The notes: generated by a model not told the origin, from the sequence alone. A DNA stretch of 39,919 nt from ZC4RG25 sp041687075 (GCA_041687075.1 JAWLCO010000023.1:1-39919), one strand, 5' to 3'; shown: positions 16,647 to 25,778, counted from the stretch's first letter. A program made the numbers and translations.

Positions 16647-17348
16647 CTATGCAATATTGCGATCGAACAGAGGCACGCCCGGGCGGCGCAATACCAGCAC
16701 CAGAACGGCCCCGGCCATAAGGCCGCCGATGTGGGCCCACCAGGCGACAGGGCCCACCTGAGGCAGCATCACCATCACGAACTGCGTGAGAATCCAGGCG
16801 CCCAGCGCGAATGCTGCCGAGATCCGGATCGGGATGAACCGCAACACCAGCACCCAGACTCGAACTCGCGGGTGCAGCATCAGATACGCGGCGATCACTC
16901 CGGCGACCGCCCCGCTGGCACCGATCAGCGGCATTTCGGAAGACGGCAGCATCAGAGCGTGGGTGAGGCCGCCGGCAACGCCGCAGGCGATGTAGAAGAT
17001 CAGAAACTTGAAGTGGCCGAGGGCATCCTCGACGTTGTCGCCGAACACCCAGAGAAACAGCATGTTCCCGGCAAGATGCAGAATATCGCCGTGGAAGAAC
17101 ATGTAGGAGACCAGCGTCAGCCGCTCGGGAATTCCGATCTCGGTCGCGGGGGCTATGACACCACCCTGCCCTGCCGCGCCGAGGCCCAGCAGATCATTGG
17201 GTATCAGGGCAAAACCGATGATGACCTGGCTCGGCAGGGTTGCCACCTGCAGCAGGAACACGACGATGTTCACCACGATGAGGCTGGTGGTGACGGCCTG
17301 AAACTGGATCGAGCGCAGTGGATTCTGGTCGTAAACTGGAATGAACAC
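16647..17348 (-). CDS. Rhomboid family intramembrane serine protease
   Basis: A 233-residue integral membrane protein with about six hydrophobic helices. Catalytic serine S145 lies in GASGAVAG and catalytic histidine H206 in WWAHIGG. The HLAGNMLFLWVFGDNVED segment (~91-108) supplies the conserved His and Asn of rhomboids. It should cleave membrane-anchored substrates; these are unknown. I chose GTG at 17348, giving an MFIPVYDQNPLR start like relatives, because a GGGGG ribosome-like run lies seven bases upstream; a GTG 15 codons earlier is possible. It follows the adenosyltransferase gene by ~57 bases on the same strand. Confidence 0.92.
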   Translation of the reverse strand: MFIPVYDQNPLRSIQFQAVTTSLIVVNIVVFLLQVATLPSQVIIGFALIPNDLLGLGAAGQGGVIAPATEIGIPERLTLVSYMFFHGDILHLAGNMLFLWVFGDNVEDALGHFKFLIFYIACGVAGGLTHALMLPSSEMPLIGASGAVAGVIAAYLMLHPRVRVWVLVLRFIPIRISAAFALGAWILTQFVMVMLPQVGPVAWWAHIGGLMAGAVLVLVLRRPGVPLFDRNIA

Positions 17349-17405
17349 GCGCTCGCCCCCTGTGTTGAACAATAGGCTAGATTGGCCGTTCACGGCCCGA
17401 TTTGT

Positions 17406-17987
17406 CTACCTGTTCTGTCCGGGGACCCAGAGGACGTCGCTATTCCCTCGGTCATTGGCATACCGGCTGGCCACGAACAGCAGGTCCGAAAGCCGGTTGA
17501 CGTACTGCAGCGCAGCGTCGTTCACACCCTCGTTGGGGTCGGCTGCCAGAGACACCATCAGCCGTTCGGCCCGCCTGCAGATCGTCCGCGCCATATGCAG
17601 GGCTGCCGCACCCGGCGAGCCGCCGGGCAGTACGAAAGACCGTAAAGGTTGCAGATCGGCGTTCAGCTCGTCGATTTCTTCTTCCAGCCGCTTGACCTGG
17701 GCGGGCGTAACCTCGAGCCGCTCCCGCTTCCGGGGCTCACCCGTGTCCGGCGTGCTGAGCCCGGCTCCGAGGTCGAACAGGTCGTTCTGAACGCGGGCGA
17801 GCTTTGCATCGAGGCCGGGGTGGCTGTTCGCCAGGTACACCCGCGCCATACCAATGGCGGCATTGGTCTCGTCGATGGTGCCATAGGCAGCGACGCGGAC
17901 GGTGTCCTTCCGGACGCGCTGGCCGCTTGCGAGGGCTGTGGTGCCGTCGTCTCCAGTGCGGGTATAGATCTTGTTCAGGACGACCAT
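17406..17987 (-). CDS. pduO: Cob(I)alamin adenosyltransferase, PduO type
   Basis: A 193-residue trimeric helical-bundle enzyme that transfers the adenosyl group of ATP to cob(I)alamin, making coenzyme B12. The N-terminal ATP-binding motif is YTRTGDDGTT (8-17). Further signatures are the LPGGS loop after RSFV (116-124), RTICRRAER (134-142) and YVNRLSDLLF (162-171). Length matches the family. Such genes are often labelled cobO by function, but this is not the CobA/CobO fold. The ATG has GAGG seven bases upstream. A methylmalonyl-CoA mutase or other B12 user is not in the window. Confidence 0.95.
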   Translation of the reverse strand: MVVLNKIYTRTGDDGTTALASGQRVRKDTVRVAAYGTIDETNAAIGMARVYLANSHPGLDAKLARVQNDLFDLGAGLSTPDTGEPRKRERLEVTPAQVKRLEEEIDELNADLQPLRSFVLPGGSPGAAALHMARTICRRAERLMVSLAADPNEGVNDAALQYVNRLSDLLFVASRYANDRGNSDVLWVPGQNR

Positions 17988-18068
17988 GGCTTCGCCTCGT
18001 CACGGATTCCGTCCCGCGACACTAGCCCTGCCTTCCGGCTGGTCAAGCACCGACAGAGCGACACCTGC

Positions 18069-18257
18069 TCACCGGACCAGATACACCGTAATCATGATGA
18101 GGATGATAGCCAGGAACTGGAGGCCGACGCGCCAACGCATGAGCTTCTGGCTCGTCTTGGCGTTCCTGGCACGCATCAGATTGACGAGCCCGAGGAGCAA
18201 TACGATCAGGACGGCAACCGGCGCCAGAATGGTCAGGAAATAGAAAACGTCGTTCAT
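18069..18257 (-). CDS. Twin transmembrane helix small protein (HIG1-like)
   Basis: A 62-residue protein with two hydrophobic helices (residues ~5-27, then ~44-61) joined by a basic loop RARNAKTSQKLMRWRV. The loop with a Q-[KR]-L-M-R-[WR]-R-V pattern resembles the HIG1 domain of proteins tied to cytochrome oxidase assembly and hypoxia in mitochondria. Function in bacteria is not established. It begins the minus-strand set ahead of pduO and rhomboid, an arrangement common in Hyphomicrobiales. It is divergent from envC. Confidence 0.88.
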   Translation of the reverse strand: MNDVFYFLTILAPVAVLIVLLLGLVNLMRARNAKTSQKLMRWRVGLQFLAIILIMITVYLVR

Positions 18258-18487
18258 TTGGGGTCTTGCTCCTGGGCCGGCATCCCGGTGCCCTGATCAG
18301 ATGCCCCAGGAGATAGAAAACGCCCGGGGGAGTGAACGTTCACGATTGGTCGCACCGCCTGCGTGTATTATGATACTGCGCAACGCACCAGAATTGCCGT
18401 ATTCGATCTGGAAAGTTCTCTGGCGGGATTGGGTGCGGGGCCGCGCCAACCGGTTTAGCAGGACCGCGGATCGCGGAACAGGGGTAG

Positions 18488-19900
18488 ATGCGGGCACCAG
18501 GCCAACAGGCAGTACCAGCGGCACGCCACGACGGCAGGCGGCGGTGTGCGGCTGGGCAGACTGCGGCCGTATGCCTCGCACTCGCGACGGGCCTGCTGCT
18601 GACCGGCCCCGCTCTGGCACAGTCTCAGCTCGCCACCGAGGCCAAGCAGAAGCTCGAGCAGAACCGCAAGCGCCTCAAAGAGACGGAGCAGCGGCAAAAG
18701 CAGCTCAAGGTCGACCTGGCGAGAATGGAGGAGGAGCGCGCCCGGCTCAACGAGCAGCTCCAGGCGGCCGCCCGCAGCGTGCAGCTCAGCGAGGCCCAGC
18801 TCAGCAGCATCGAAACGCGCCGCGACGCGCTGGTCGCCCAACAGAAGATGCATCAGGAGGCGCTGCAGCAGCGCCATTCCTCGATCAGCAGCCTTCTGGC
18901 AGCCATGCAGCGGATGGGCCGCAATCCGCCTCCGGTCATCATCACCCGCCGGGAGGATGCGCTGGAGATGGTGCGCAGTGCCATGCTGCTTGCGCGCGCC
19001 ATTCCGGAGCTGCAGACGGAGGTTCAAGATCTCATCGGGCGCCTGCAGGAGCTCGACCGGCTCTTCAAGCAGATCGCCGAGGAGCGTGCGAAGATCGAGT
19101 CGGAGACGGAGCGCCTGAAAGCCGCCCAATCCCGTCTGGCTATGCTGATGGAGGAAAAGCGCCACTCGCTCGGCGAGCGGCAGGGCGAGCTCGAGGCCGT
19201 GCGCCGCGAGGCGGACCGGATCTCGCAATCAGTCGACAGCATCAGCGAGCTCATCTCGGCTCTCGACCAAACGGTGGCGGAGAAGACGGGCCTGGGCACA
19301 TACGAGAAGCAGCTGTCGAAGGGGGCCGCCATCGGCCAGCAGGCCGGGCCGAATGCCAAGGCGCCAGCTTCCAGGCCTGCTGCAAAGGAGCAGGAGACCG
19401 AGGTCGCCGTCGTCCTGACGCCGGGATCAGGCCCGCTGGCCGGACCGCCGGGCCGGATGAAGCCGGCCGTGCCGTTCCACCTGGCCAGAAACAAGCTGCC
19501 GATGCCGGCTCACGGGCGGACGGTCGTCTCGTTCGGAGACACGACCTCGAACGGCCGCAAATCACAGGGCATAGTCATTCAGACCCGTCATGGGGCCCAG
19601 ATCACGTCACCATCTGACGGTTGGGTTGTTTACGCTGGAGAGTTTCGCAGCTACGGCCAGCTCTTGATTATAAATGCCGGAGGCGGATACCATGTATTAC
19701 TTGCCGGACTCTCCCATATAGACGCCCAGCTCGGCCAGTTTGTACTTGCTGGTGAGCCGGTCGGGACAATGCAGGTCGCACCGCCGGGCCATTCTCAGGA
19801 CAATGCCCCGGTGTTGTACATCGAGTTCCGCAAGGAAGGTCGCCCCATAGACCCCTCTCCCTGGTGGCACCAGGGACAGCAGCAGAAGGTGCAGGGATAA
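18488..19900 (+). CDS. envC: Murein hydrolase activator EnvC-like (M23/LytM domain)
   Basis: A 470-residue exported protein. A signal peptide is visible (hydrophobic TAAVCLALATGLLLTG, cleavage after GPALA near residue 45) behind a basic 25-residue leader. Residues ~50-270 form a long coiled coil rich in Glu, Arg and Gln. A Pro/Ala-rich linker leads to a C-terminal LytM domain (~350-460) with SQGIVIQTRHGAQITSPSDG and the GWVVYAGEF region. The domain lacks the usual zinc ligands: the second H-x-H site reads LYIEFR. It is therefore probably a non-catalytic activator of cell-division amidases, as for E. coli EnvC. It is followed 11 bases later by ctpA, with which it is presumably co-transcribed. 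Confidence 0.9.
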   Translation: MRAPGQQAVPAARHDGRRRCAAGQTAAVCLALATGLLLTGPALAQSQLATEAKQKLEQNRKRLKETEQRQKQLKVDLARMEEERARLNEQLQAAARSVQLSEAQLSSIETRRDALVAQQKMHQEALQQRHSSISSLLAAMQRMGRNPPPVIITRREDALEMVRSAMLLARAIPELQTEVQDLIGRLQELDRLFKQIAEERAKIESETERLKAAQSRLAMLMEEKRHSLGERQGELEAVRREADRISQSVDSISELISALDQTVAEKTGLGTYEKQLSKGAAIGQQAGPNAKAPASRPAAKEQETEVAVVLTPGSGPLAGPPGRMKPAVPFHLARNKLPMPAHGRTVVSFGDTTSNGRKSQGIVIQTRHGAQITSPSDGWVVYAGEFRSYGQLLIINAGGGYHVLLAGLSHIDAQLGQFVLAGEPVGTMQVAPPGHSQDNAPVLYIEFRKEGRPIDPSPWWHQGQQQKVQG

Positions 19901-19911
19901 GGCACAAGGAC

Positions 19912-21255
19912 ATGCGCAAACCGGAATTTGCATTCTGGACATTCTTGCTGATGGCCGGTCTCGCCGGTCTGACGACAGTAGCGAATGTCACACAGACCTA
20001 CTCGGCGTCCTCGCCGAATTCTGAAATCTACCGCCAGCTCGACCTGTTCGGCGACGTGCTCGAGCGCGTGCGTTCCGACTATGTCGAGAAGCCGGACGAC
20101 ACCCAGCTCATCGAGTCGGCGATCAACGGCATGCTTGCCGCGCTCGACCCGCACTCGGCTTATCTCAGCCCGAAGCACTTCCGCGATATGCAGGTGCAGA
20201 CCCGCGGTGAGTTCGGCGGCCTCGGCATCGAGGTCACGATGGAGAACGGCGTGGTCAAGGTGGTCGCACCCATCGACGGCACGCCGGCTCAGCGGGCAGG
20301 CATCCAGGCCAACGACCTGATCACGCATCTCGACGATGAGCAAATCGTCGGGCTGACGCTCGAGCAGGCGGTCGAGAAGATGCGCGGTCCGGTCAACACC
20401 CCGATCAAGCTCACGGTGGTGCGCAAGGGCCGCGAGGAGCCGTTCGATGTCAGCATCACGCGCGACATCATCCGCATCAACGCGGTGAAGGCGCGGCTCG
20501 AGGCGGAAGATCAAGTGGCCTATGTGAAGATCTCCACCTTCAACGAGCAGACCCACACAAATCTGGTCAAGTCGGTGGAAGAGCTGAAGAAGCAGTCGGG
20601 CAAGAAGCTCAAGGGCTACATCATCGACCTGCGCAACAACCCCGGCGGTCTCTTGGATCAGGCGGTTGCCGTCTCCGATGCGTTCCTCGACAAGGGTGCG
20701 ATCGTTCTCACCAAGGGCCGCAATCTGGAAGAGACGCAGCGTAGCCAGGCACGGCCCGGCGACATCACCGACGGCAGCAAGATCATCGTCCTGGTCAACG
20801 GCGGCTCCGCCTCGGCTTCCGAGATCGTTGCCGGCGCAATCCAGGATCACAAGCGCGGTACGGTCATCGGCACCCGGTCCTTCGGCAAGGGCTCGGTCCA
20901 GACGATCATCCCGCTCGGCAGCAACGGCGCCATCCGCCTGACGACTGCGCGTTACTATACGCCGTCGGGCCGCTCGATCCAGGCGCAGGGCATCGATCCC
21001 GATATCATCGTGGAGCAGGATCTGCCGCCCGAGCTGCAGAGCAAGGAACCGGCCAAGCCCCGCGGCGAGGCGAGCCTTCGCGGTCACCTGAAGCCTGACA
21101 AGGAAGGCGTGAAGGAAGAGTCCGGCTCGTCGGCCTACGTCCCGCAGGAGCCGGAGAAGGACAAGCAGCTCCAGTACGCCATCTCCCTCCTGCTCGGAAA
21201 GGTCGCAGCCTCGACCGAGACGCCCGTAACCAAGCAGGAAAAGGTGCCGAACTGA
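19912..21255 (+). CDS. ctpA: Carboxyl-terminal processing protease (S41 family)
   Basis: A 447-residue periplasmic serine protease anchored by an N-terminal hydrophobic segment (FWTFLLMAGLAGLTTVA, ~7-23). The PDZ domain begins at FGGLGIEVTMENG (~101). The catalytic dyad is S301 in NGGSASASE and K326 in FGKGSVQT, 25 residues apart as usual. The tail after ~400 is charged and variable. Such enzymes trim envelope proteins and in some alphaproteobacteria affect peptidoglycan hydrolases. The ATG at 19912 is chosen over an in-frame upstream start because it begins right before the signal region and follows CACAAGGAC. Confidence 0.95.
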   Translation: MRKPEFAFWTFLLMAGLAGLTTVANVTQTYSASSPNSEIYRQLDLFGDVLERVRSDYVEKPDDTQLIESAINGMLAALDPHSAYLSPKHFRDMQVQTRGEFGGLGIEVTMENGVVKVVAPIDGTPAQRAGIQANDLITHLDDEQIVGLTLEQAVEKMRGPVNTPIKLTVVRKGREEPFDVSITRDIIRINAVKARLEAEDQVAYVKISTFNEQTHTNLVKSVEELKKQSGKKLKGYIIDLRNNPGGLLDQAVAVSDAFLDKGAIVLTKGRNLEETQRSQARPGDITDGSKIIVLVNGGSASASEIVAGAIQDHKRGTVIGTRSFGKGSVQTIIPLGSNGAIRLTTARYYTPSGRSIQAQGIDPDIIVEQDLPPELQSKEPAKPRGEASLRGHLKPDKEGVKEESGSSAYVPQEPEKDKQLQYAISLLLGKVAASTETPVTKQEKVPN

Positions 21256-21265
21256 GGCGAGATTC

Positions 21266-21288
21266 GCGGGCCGGCTAAGCCGGCCCGC
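21266..21288. terminator. Strong GC hairpin after ctpA
   Basis: GCGGGCCGGC (21266-21275) and GCCGGCCCGC (21279-21288) form a perfect 10-bp stem with a 3-base loop, 10 bases past the ctpA stop. No T-run follows, so alone it is more likely an mRNA-stabilising or pausing hairpin; the true terminator is the next hairpin at 21324. Confidence 0.6.
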
Positions 21289-21323
21289 AACACCCACAGC
21301 GCAAACTGTCCTTGAAACTGAAC

Positions 21324-21359
21324 TGGGCGCCTCCCTTGGGGGCGCCCATTTTTCTTTCG
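21324..21359 (+). terminator. Rho-independent terminator of envC-ctpA
   Basis: TGGGCGCC (21324-21331) pairs perfectly with GGCGCCCA (21341-21348) around a 9-base loop. It is followed by TTTTTCTTTC, a clear T-run. This is the best intrinsic terminator in the window and ends the envC-ctpA transcript. Confidence 0.88.
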
Positions 21360-21473
21360 GTCACGGACCTGTGGGCGGCCAGCACAGGCATGTATCGGAT
21401 CAGTACCTGCACCAGTCGGCCAGTTATGCGGCTTGCTCGGAGGATTATAGGCTTGGATGGCTGCTTAGCTCGC

Positions 21474-21701
21474 CCGGTAGACCTCACGGAGCAGAACCAA
21501 GGTATAGGTGAAGATCTCCTTTATGAGGCAGCAATGAAGCGGACACTGGTGGGATCCAGAATATCAGCATCGAGGATGCTTATTGTGCATGCTCTGAATG
21601 ACAAGGCGCACGGGTACTACGTAAAGCAAGGATTTCTGCCTTTAAGGGGAAACACGAACGCTCTTTACATGCCATTAGATACAGTCGCGTCGACGCTGTG
21701 A
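21474..21701 (+). pseudogene. Decayed GNAT acetyltransferase (toxin-like), C-terminal fragment
   Basis: An open frame extends back to 21312, but only its last ~75 residues look like a protein family. GIGEDLLYEAAMKR, then RMLIVHALNDKAHGYY, then VKQGFLPL match the end of GNAT toxins of the TacT/AtaT kind: the acetyl-CoA loop G-x-G-E-x-L-L, the V-H-A core strand and the Y-x-x-x-G-F segment. The N-terminal half of the fold (the first ~80-90 residues) and any antitoxin gene are missing, and the reading frame runs straight from a terminator. The stretch is visibly richer in A and T than its surroundings, which suggests foreign origin. I infer a remnant of a horizontally gained gene. Confidence 0.6.
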
Positions 21702-21767
21702 CGTCGAAGCGTCACGGCTCCAGCAAGTCACCTGGCTGGCAGGCCGAGAGTTGCGATGCGCTGATCT

Positions 21768-22745
21768 TCACGGCCCATTCAGCAACTTCACCGCCGCCGA
21801 GGACGCCGCGCCGGTCAGAATGCACGGCACGCCGATAGCCGCCGCTCCGAGGGCGCTGGCGACGACGCAACCGACGGCGACGGCGGTGCTGCCCCAGTAG
21901 GCGGCCTTGGCCCAGGGATTGTTCACCTGCGGGCCGGTGCGCTTCAGCTCCTCGATGGCGGCGAGCGCCTCCTTGCGGATTTTGCCGGTCTCGAAGGTTT
22001 CCGCCGCAACGACGATCTCCCGCAGCGCCAGCCGAACCTTGTCCGGGTGATTGGTCATGTGCTGCTGCTCGCGCAAGAAATCGAGCAGTTGCTTGTCCCG
22101 GGAAGCATTGTTGGCGAGCGTCCACTTGGCGACACTGCCTACCGTCAGGCGGTTGACGTCGCTCTTGTCGTCCGCCCACTGCAGAGCGCCGACGATGCGG
22201 TAGACGGGCTCGAGCGATCCGGTGGCGAAGTAATAGCCCCAGAGCGTGTCGATCGGCGCCGGCCCTGTCTCGAGCGGCAGGTCGTGCAGGACGGGCGCCT
22301 TTCCGAAGAGATAGCGATCGATCAGAGTCTTTCGCGCCGGCATGCGCTCGACGAATTTGGTCATCAGCGACTGCCAGTCCGGCAGACCGCTATAGGCAAT
22401 GGCCTTGACGATCGCGTGCTGGTTTTCGGGAGGCATCGGATACATGCGGGTCACGAGCAACTCGGCCATCTTCGGATTGCTGCCGAGCACGCCAGCCATG
22501 AAGCCGACGTAGACGCCCGCCGTGTCTTCATCCCCGAACAGCCCCAGGCGGCTCATCGCCTTGACGGCGTCCGGGAGGCGCTCCGGCTGAGGCTCGAAGC
22601 GATAGTCATTGATCCATTGCAGGATGCGCTCGCTCGTGCTGAACGGACCGTCTCCCGCGGCAGCCGGCTGCTGTGCGGCTGTCGGGATGAACGGCGTCAC
22701 GACCAACAGGAGAAAGGCGAGCAGGCCGGCGCCGAAATTACGCAT
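21768..22745 (-). CDS. Exported protein of unknown function
   Basis: A 325-residue protein. The ATG at 22745 is fixed by GGAGG six bases upstream and opens a classical Sec signal peptide (MRNFGAGLLAFLLLVV, cleavage after PTAA near 21-23). An in-frame start 17 codons earlier would spoil it. The mature part is largely helical, with no cysteine or known motif until residue ~285. Near the C-terminus, ~283-320, lies a Gly/Ala-rich hydrophobic stretch (STAVAVGCVVASALGAAAIG, then VPCIL) that could insert in a membrane or form glycine-zipper contacts. Two cysteines in that stretch could form a disulfide. I do not recognise a family. It is divergent from mutS. Confidence 0.82.
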   Translation of the reverse strand: MRNFGAGLLAFLLLVVTPFIPTAAQQPAAAGDGPFSTSERILQWINDYRFEPQPERLPDAVKAMSRLGLFGDEDTAGVYVGFMAGVLGSNPKMAELLVTRMYPMPPENQHAIVKAIAYSGLPDWQSLMTKFVERMPARKTLIDRYLFGKAPVLHDLPLETGPAPIDTLWGYYFATGSLEPVYRIVGALQWADDKSDVNRLTVGSVAKWTLANNASRDKQLLDFLREQQHMTNHPDKVRLALREIVVAAETFETGKIRKEALAAIEELKRTGPQVNNPWAKAAYWGSTAVAVGCVVASALGAAAIGVPCILTGAASSAAVKLLNGP

Positions 22746-22894
22746 GACAACCTCCGAGACTTGCGACACGCGAACCTCCCGCGATCTGGTCCGCACACCC
22801 CGCGAGGGTTAATCAGCCGTGCGCGACGATTTCATGGCGGCATCAGCAACTCGCTTCTCCCTGGCGATAACTGGATAGCGAGACCGGGCCGGTT

Positions 22895-22923
22895 TTGACC
22901 TGCAGCCCAGAGACGAATATGTG
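22895..22923 (+). promoter_or_regulatory. Candidate sigma-70 promoter of mutS
   Basis: TTGACC (22895-22900) is followed after exactly 17 bases by TATGTG (22918-22923), ahead of the mutS ATG at 22956. The -35 fits the alphaproteobacterial CTTGAC type; the -10 matches TATAAT in three of six positions, so this is a tentative call. Confidence 0.4.
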
Positions 22924-22955
22924 GTTGCCGGAACGACAGGGGGATCTAGCTGGTC

Positions 22956-25778
22956 ATGGCGCCGCAACCGCAGCTCGACGAGGCCACTCGGCCGGCTTCG
23001 GATGACGATAGTGCGTCCGGCACAGCCAATGGTGCGCGCCGGTCCGCGGCGGAAGCGACGCCGTCCATGGCGCAGTATCTGGAGATCAAGGCGGCAAATC
23101 CGGACAGCCTGCTCTGGTACCGGATGGGCGATTTCTACGAGCTGTTCTTCGAGGACGCGGTCGTCGCCTCGCAGGCGCTCGGAATCGTACTGACCAAGCG
23201 CGGCAAGCATCTGGGCGAGGATATCCCGATGTGCGGCGTGCCTGTGGTTCGCGCTGACGAATACCTGCAGCGGCTCATCAAACAGGGCTACCGGGTCGCC
23301 GTCTGTGAGCAGCTCGAGGACCCGGCCGAGGCCCGCAAACGCGGCTCGAAGGCGGTCGTCAGACGGGATGTCGTCCGCCTCGTCACGCCGGGCACTCTCA
23401 CCGAAGACACACTGCTCGATGCCCGGGCGCGCAACTATCTGACCGCGTTGCATGTCGCCCCGCCAAGTGCCGAGGACGGCGCTCCGATCATCGCCCTCGC
23501 CTCGCTCGACATTTCGACGGGCGAGTTCGAGCTGGGCTCGGTCGCGGCTCATGATCTGCCGGGGGAACTTACCCGCTTGCAGCCCAGCGAGATCGTCGCA
23601 ACCGATGCAGCCTTCACTGATCAGAAGATCAAGAGCTGCATCGAGGCCGTCGGCGCCGCGACGACGCCGGTCGCCGGCGCCACGTTCGACAGCATGGCCG
23701 GAGAGCGCTCGCTGAAGGCGCGACTGGGGGTAGCGGACCTCGCCGCCTTCGGCTCCTTCTCGCGGCCGGAGCTCGCCGCCGCGGCCGCGCTCCTCAAGTA
23801 CGTCGAGCTGACGCAGATCGGCCGCCAGCCGGTCATCCGCCCGCCGCGCAGCACGGGACCGGCCCATGCGATGGTTATCGACGCTGCGACCCGCGCCAGC
23901 CTGGAGATCGTGCGCAGCACGTCGGGTGGACGGCAGGGTAGCCTGCTGGCTGCGATCGACAGGACAGTCACCGGCCCTGGGGCACGCGAGCTGGCGGCCC
24001 GACTGGCGAGCCCGCTGCGCGATACGCAGACCATCACGGCCCGGCTTGACGCCCTGTCCTACCTGCTCGAGCGGGATCGCCTCCGGGAAGACATTCGGGA
24101 TGCGCTGCGCAGCGCGCCCGACATCGCACGCGCCGTATCCCGGCTCGCGCTTCAGCGCGGCGGGCCTCAGGACCTCGCCGCGGTTCGGGACGGGCTTGCG
24201 GCGGCGGCCGTCCTCAGCGACCTGCTCGGCCGTTCGGCCGACGGCATCGGCCTTCCCCTCGAACTGGCGTCAATTCAGGCCCGTCTCGCGGCACCTGGCG
24301 CCCGCTCCCTGGCGCAGGCGCTCCAGTCGGCCCTCGTCGACACTCCACCAGCGCACCGGCGCGAAGGAGGGTTTATCCGCGACGGTTTCCGCCCGGATCT
24401 CGACGACGCCCGCCGGCTCAAGGACGACAGCCGCAAGGTGATGGCCGGGCTCGAAGCCCGCTACGTGAACGAGACCGGCATCAAGACGCTCAAGATCCGG
24501 CACAACAACGTGCTCGGCTACTACGTCGAGGTCGGCGCCGCCAACGCAAAGCCCTTGATGGCCGAGCCGCATTCACAGACGTTTCGCCACCGCCAGACCC
24601 TTGCCAATGCGGTGCGCTTCACGACCCGTGAGCTGGCTGAAACCGAAGGGCTCATCGCCTCCGCCGCCGAGCGAGCCTTGGCGATCGAGCAGGAGGTTTT
24701 CACCGATCTGGCACGCTCGGTCGGAGAGGCGGAAAGAGCGTTGTGCGAGACCGCCGCGGCGCTGGCGGAGCTCGATCATTACGCAGGGCTCGCCGAGCTG
24801 GCCTTCCAGGAGAACTATGTCCGGCCCGAGGTAACGGACGGCATGGAGTTCGAGATCCGCGGCGGGCGCCATCCGGTCGTCGAGCAGGCGCTACGTCAGG
24901 CAAAAGCGGCGCCCTTCATCGAGAACGACTGCGTGCTGGGCTCCGGCGTCGCGCCCCCGCCGGGCTTCGAGGACGAGGACGGCAAGAGCGGCCGCATCTG
25001 GCTCGTCACCGGCCCCAACATGGCGGGCAAATCGACCTTTCTTCGGCAGAATGCACTGATCGCCCTGATGGCGCAGATCGGCTCGTTCGTGCCGGCCCGT
25101 GCCGCCAGCATCGGCGTCATCGACCGGCTCTTCTCCCGCGTCGGCGCTGCTGACGATCTGGCGCGTGGGCGTTCGACGTTCATGGTCGAGATGGTGGAAA
25201 CCGCGGCCATCCTCAATCAGGCGAGCGAGCGATCCCTCGTCATCCTCGATGAGATCGGCCGTGGCACCGCCACTTTCGACGGCCTTTCGATTGCATGGGC
25301 CACCGTCGAATACCTGCACGACATCAGCCGGTGCCGGGCGCTGTTCGCCACGCACTACCATGAGCTGACCGCTCTCGCGGGCCGATTGCCGGACCTCGCC
25401 ACGGTCACCATGGACGTAAAGGAATGGCGGGACGAGATCGTCTTCCTGCATAAGGTCCGCCCGGGAGCTGCCGACCGGTCCTACGGCATCCAGGTGGCGA
25501 AGCTGGCTGGTCTGCCGGCTGCGGTCGTGAAGCGGGCCCGAGAAGTGCTGGCCCGGCTCGAAAAATCGGACCGGCGCCAGGGCACCAGCGGCTCACTGGA
25601 AGAACTGCCGCTCTTCGCCCACGAGCCCCAGGAACCGGAATCCGGCGGACGCGATGCCCCGTCGGAACTCGAGCTGGCTCTTGATAGGATCAATCCCGAC
25701 GAGCTTAGTCCGCGTGCGGCGCTCGAAGCCCTTTATGAGCTGAAGACCCTGCGACGCAACGAGCCGCAGCCGCGGTAG
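22956..25778 (+). CDS. mutS: DNA mismatch repair protein MutS
   Basis: A 940-residue mismatch-recognition ATPase. The mismatch-binding domain begins near residue 38 (MAQYLEIKAANPDSLL), with the F-Y-E motif of MutS1 proteins in RMGDFYELFFEDAV. The ATPase domain has P-loop GPNMAGKST at 686-694 and Walker B DEIGRGT starting at D765. An ATHYHELT segment lies further on. The C-terminal dimer region is present. The N-terminal ~37 residues before MAQYLEIK are low in complexity and variable; ATG at 23067 is an alternative start. It is divergent from the exported protein and upstream of glnD, a common order in Rhizobiales. Confidence 0.97.
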   Translation: MAPQPQLDEATRPASDDDSASGTANGARRSAAEATPSMAQYLEIKAANPDSLLWYRMGDFYELFFEDAVVASQALGIVLTKRGKHLGEDIPMCGVPVVRADEYLQRLIKQGYRVAVCEQLEDPAEARKRGSKAVVRRDVVRLVTPGTLTEDTLLDARARNYLTALHVAPPSAEDGAPIIALASLDISTGEFELGSVAAHDLPGELTRLQPSEIVATDAAFTDQKIKSCIEAVGAATTPVAGATFDSMAGERSLKARLGVADLAAFGSFSRPELAAAAALLKYVELTQIGRQPVIRPPRSTGPAHAMVIDAATRASLEIVRSTSGGRQGSLLAAIDRTVTGPGARELAARLASPLRDTQTITARLDALSYLLERDRLREDIRDALRSAPDIARAVSRLALQRGGPQDLAAVRDGLAAAAVLSDLLGRSADGIGLPLELASIQARLAAPGARSLAQALQSALVDTPPAHRREGGFIRDGFRPDLDDARRLKDDSRKVMAGLEARYVNETGIKTLKIRHNNVLGYYVEVGAANAKPLMAEPHSQTFRHRQTLANAVRFTTRELAETEGLIASAAERALAIEQEVFTDLARSVGEAERALCETAAALAELDHYAGLAELAFQENYVRPEVTDGMEFEIRGGRHPVVEQALRQAKAAPFIENDCVLGSGVAPPPGFEDEDGKSGRIWLVTGPNMAGKSTFLRQNALIALMAQIGSFVPARAASIGVIDRLFSRVGAADDLARGRSTFMVEMVETAAILNQASERSLVILDEIGRGTATFDGLSIAWATVEYLHDISRCRALFATHYHELTALAGRLPDLATVTMDVKEWRDEIVFLHKVRPGAADRSYGIQVAKLAGLPAAVVKRAREVLARLEKSDRRQGTSGSLEELPLFAHEPQEPESGGRDAPSELELALDRINPDELSPRAALEALYELKTLRRNEPQPR

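Noticed and set aside
18301..19617. 438-codon plus-strand open frame overlapping envC
   Set aside because: It is out of frame with envC, which has a signal peptide, coiled coil and LytM domain; the alternative is Gly/Arg/Pro-rich with no fold.
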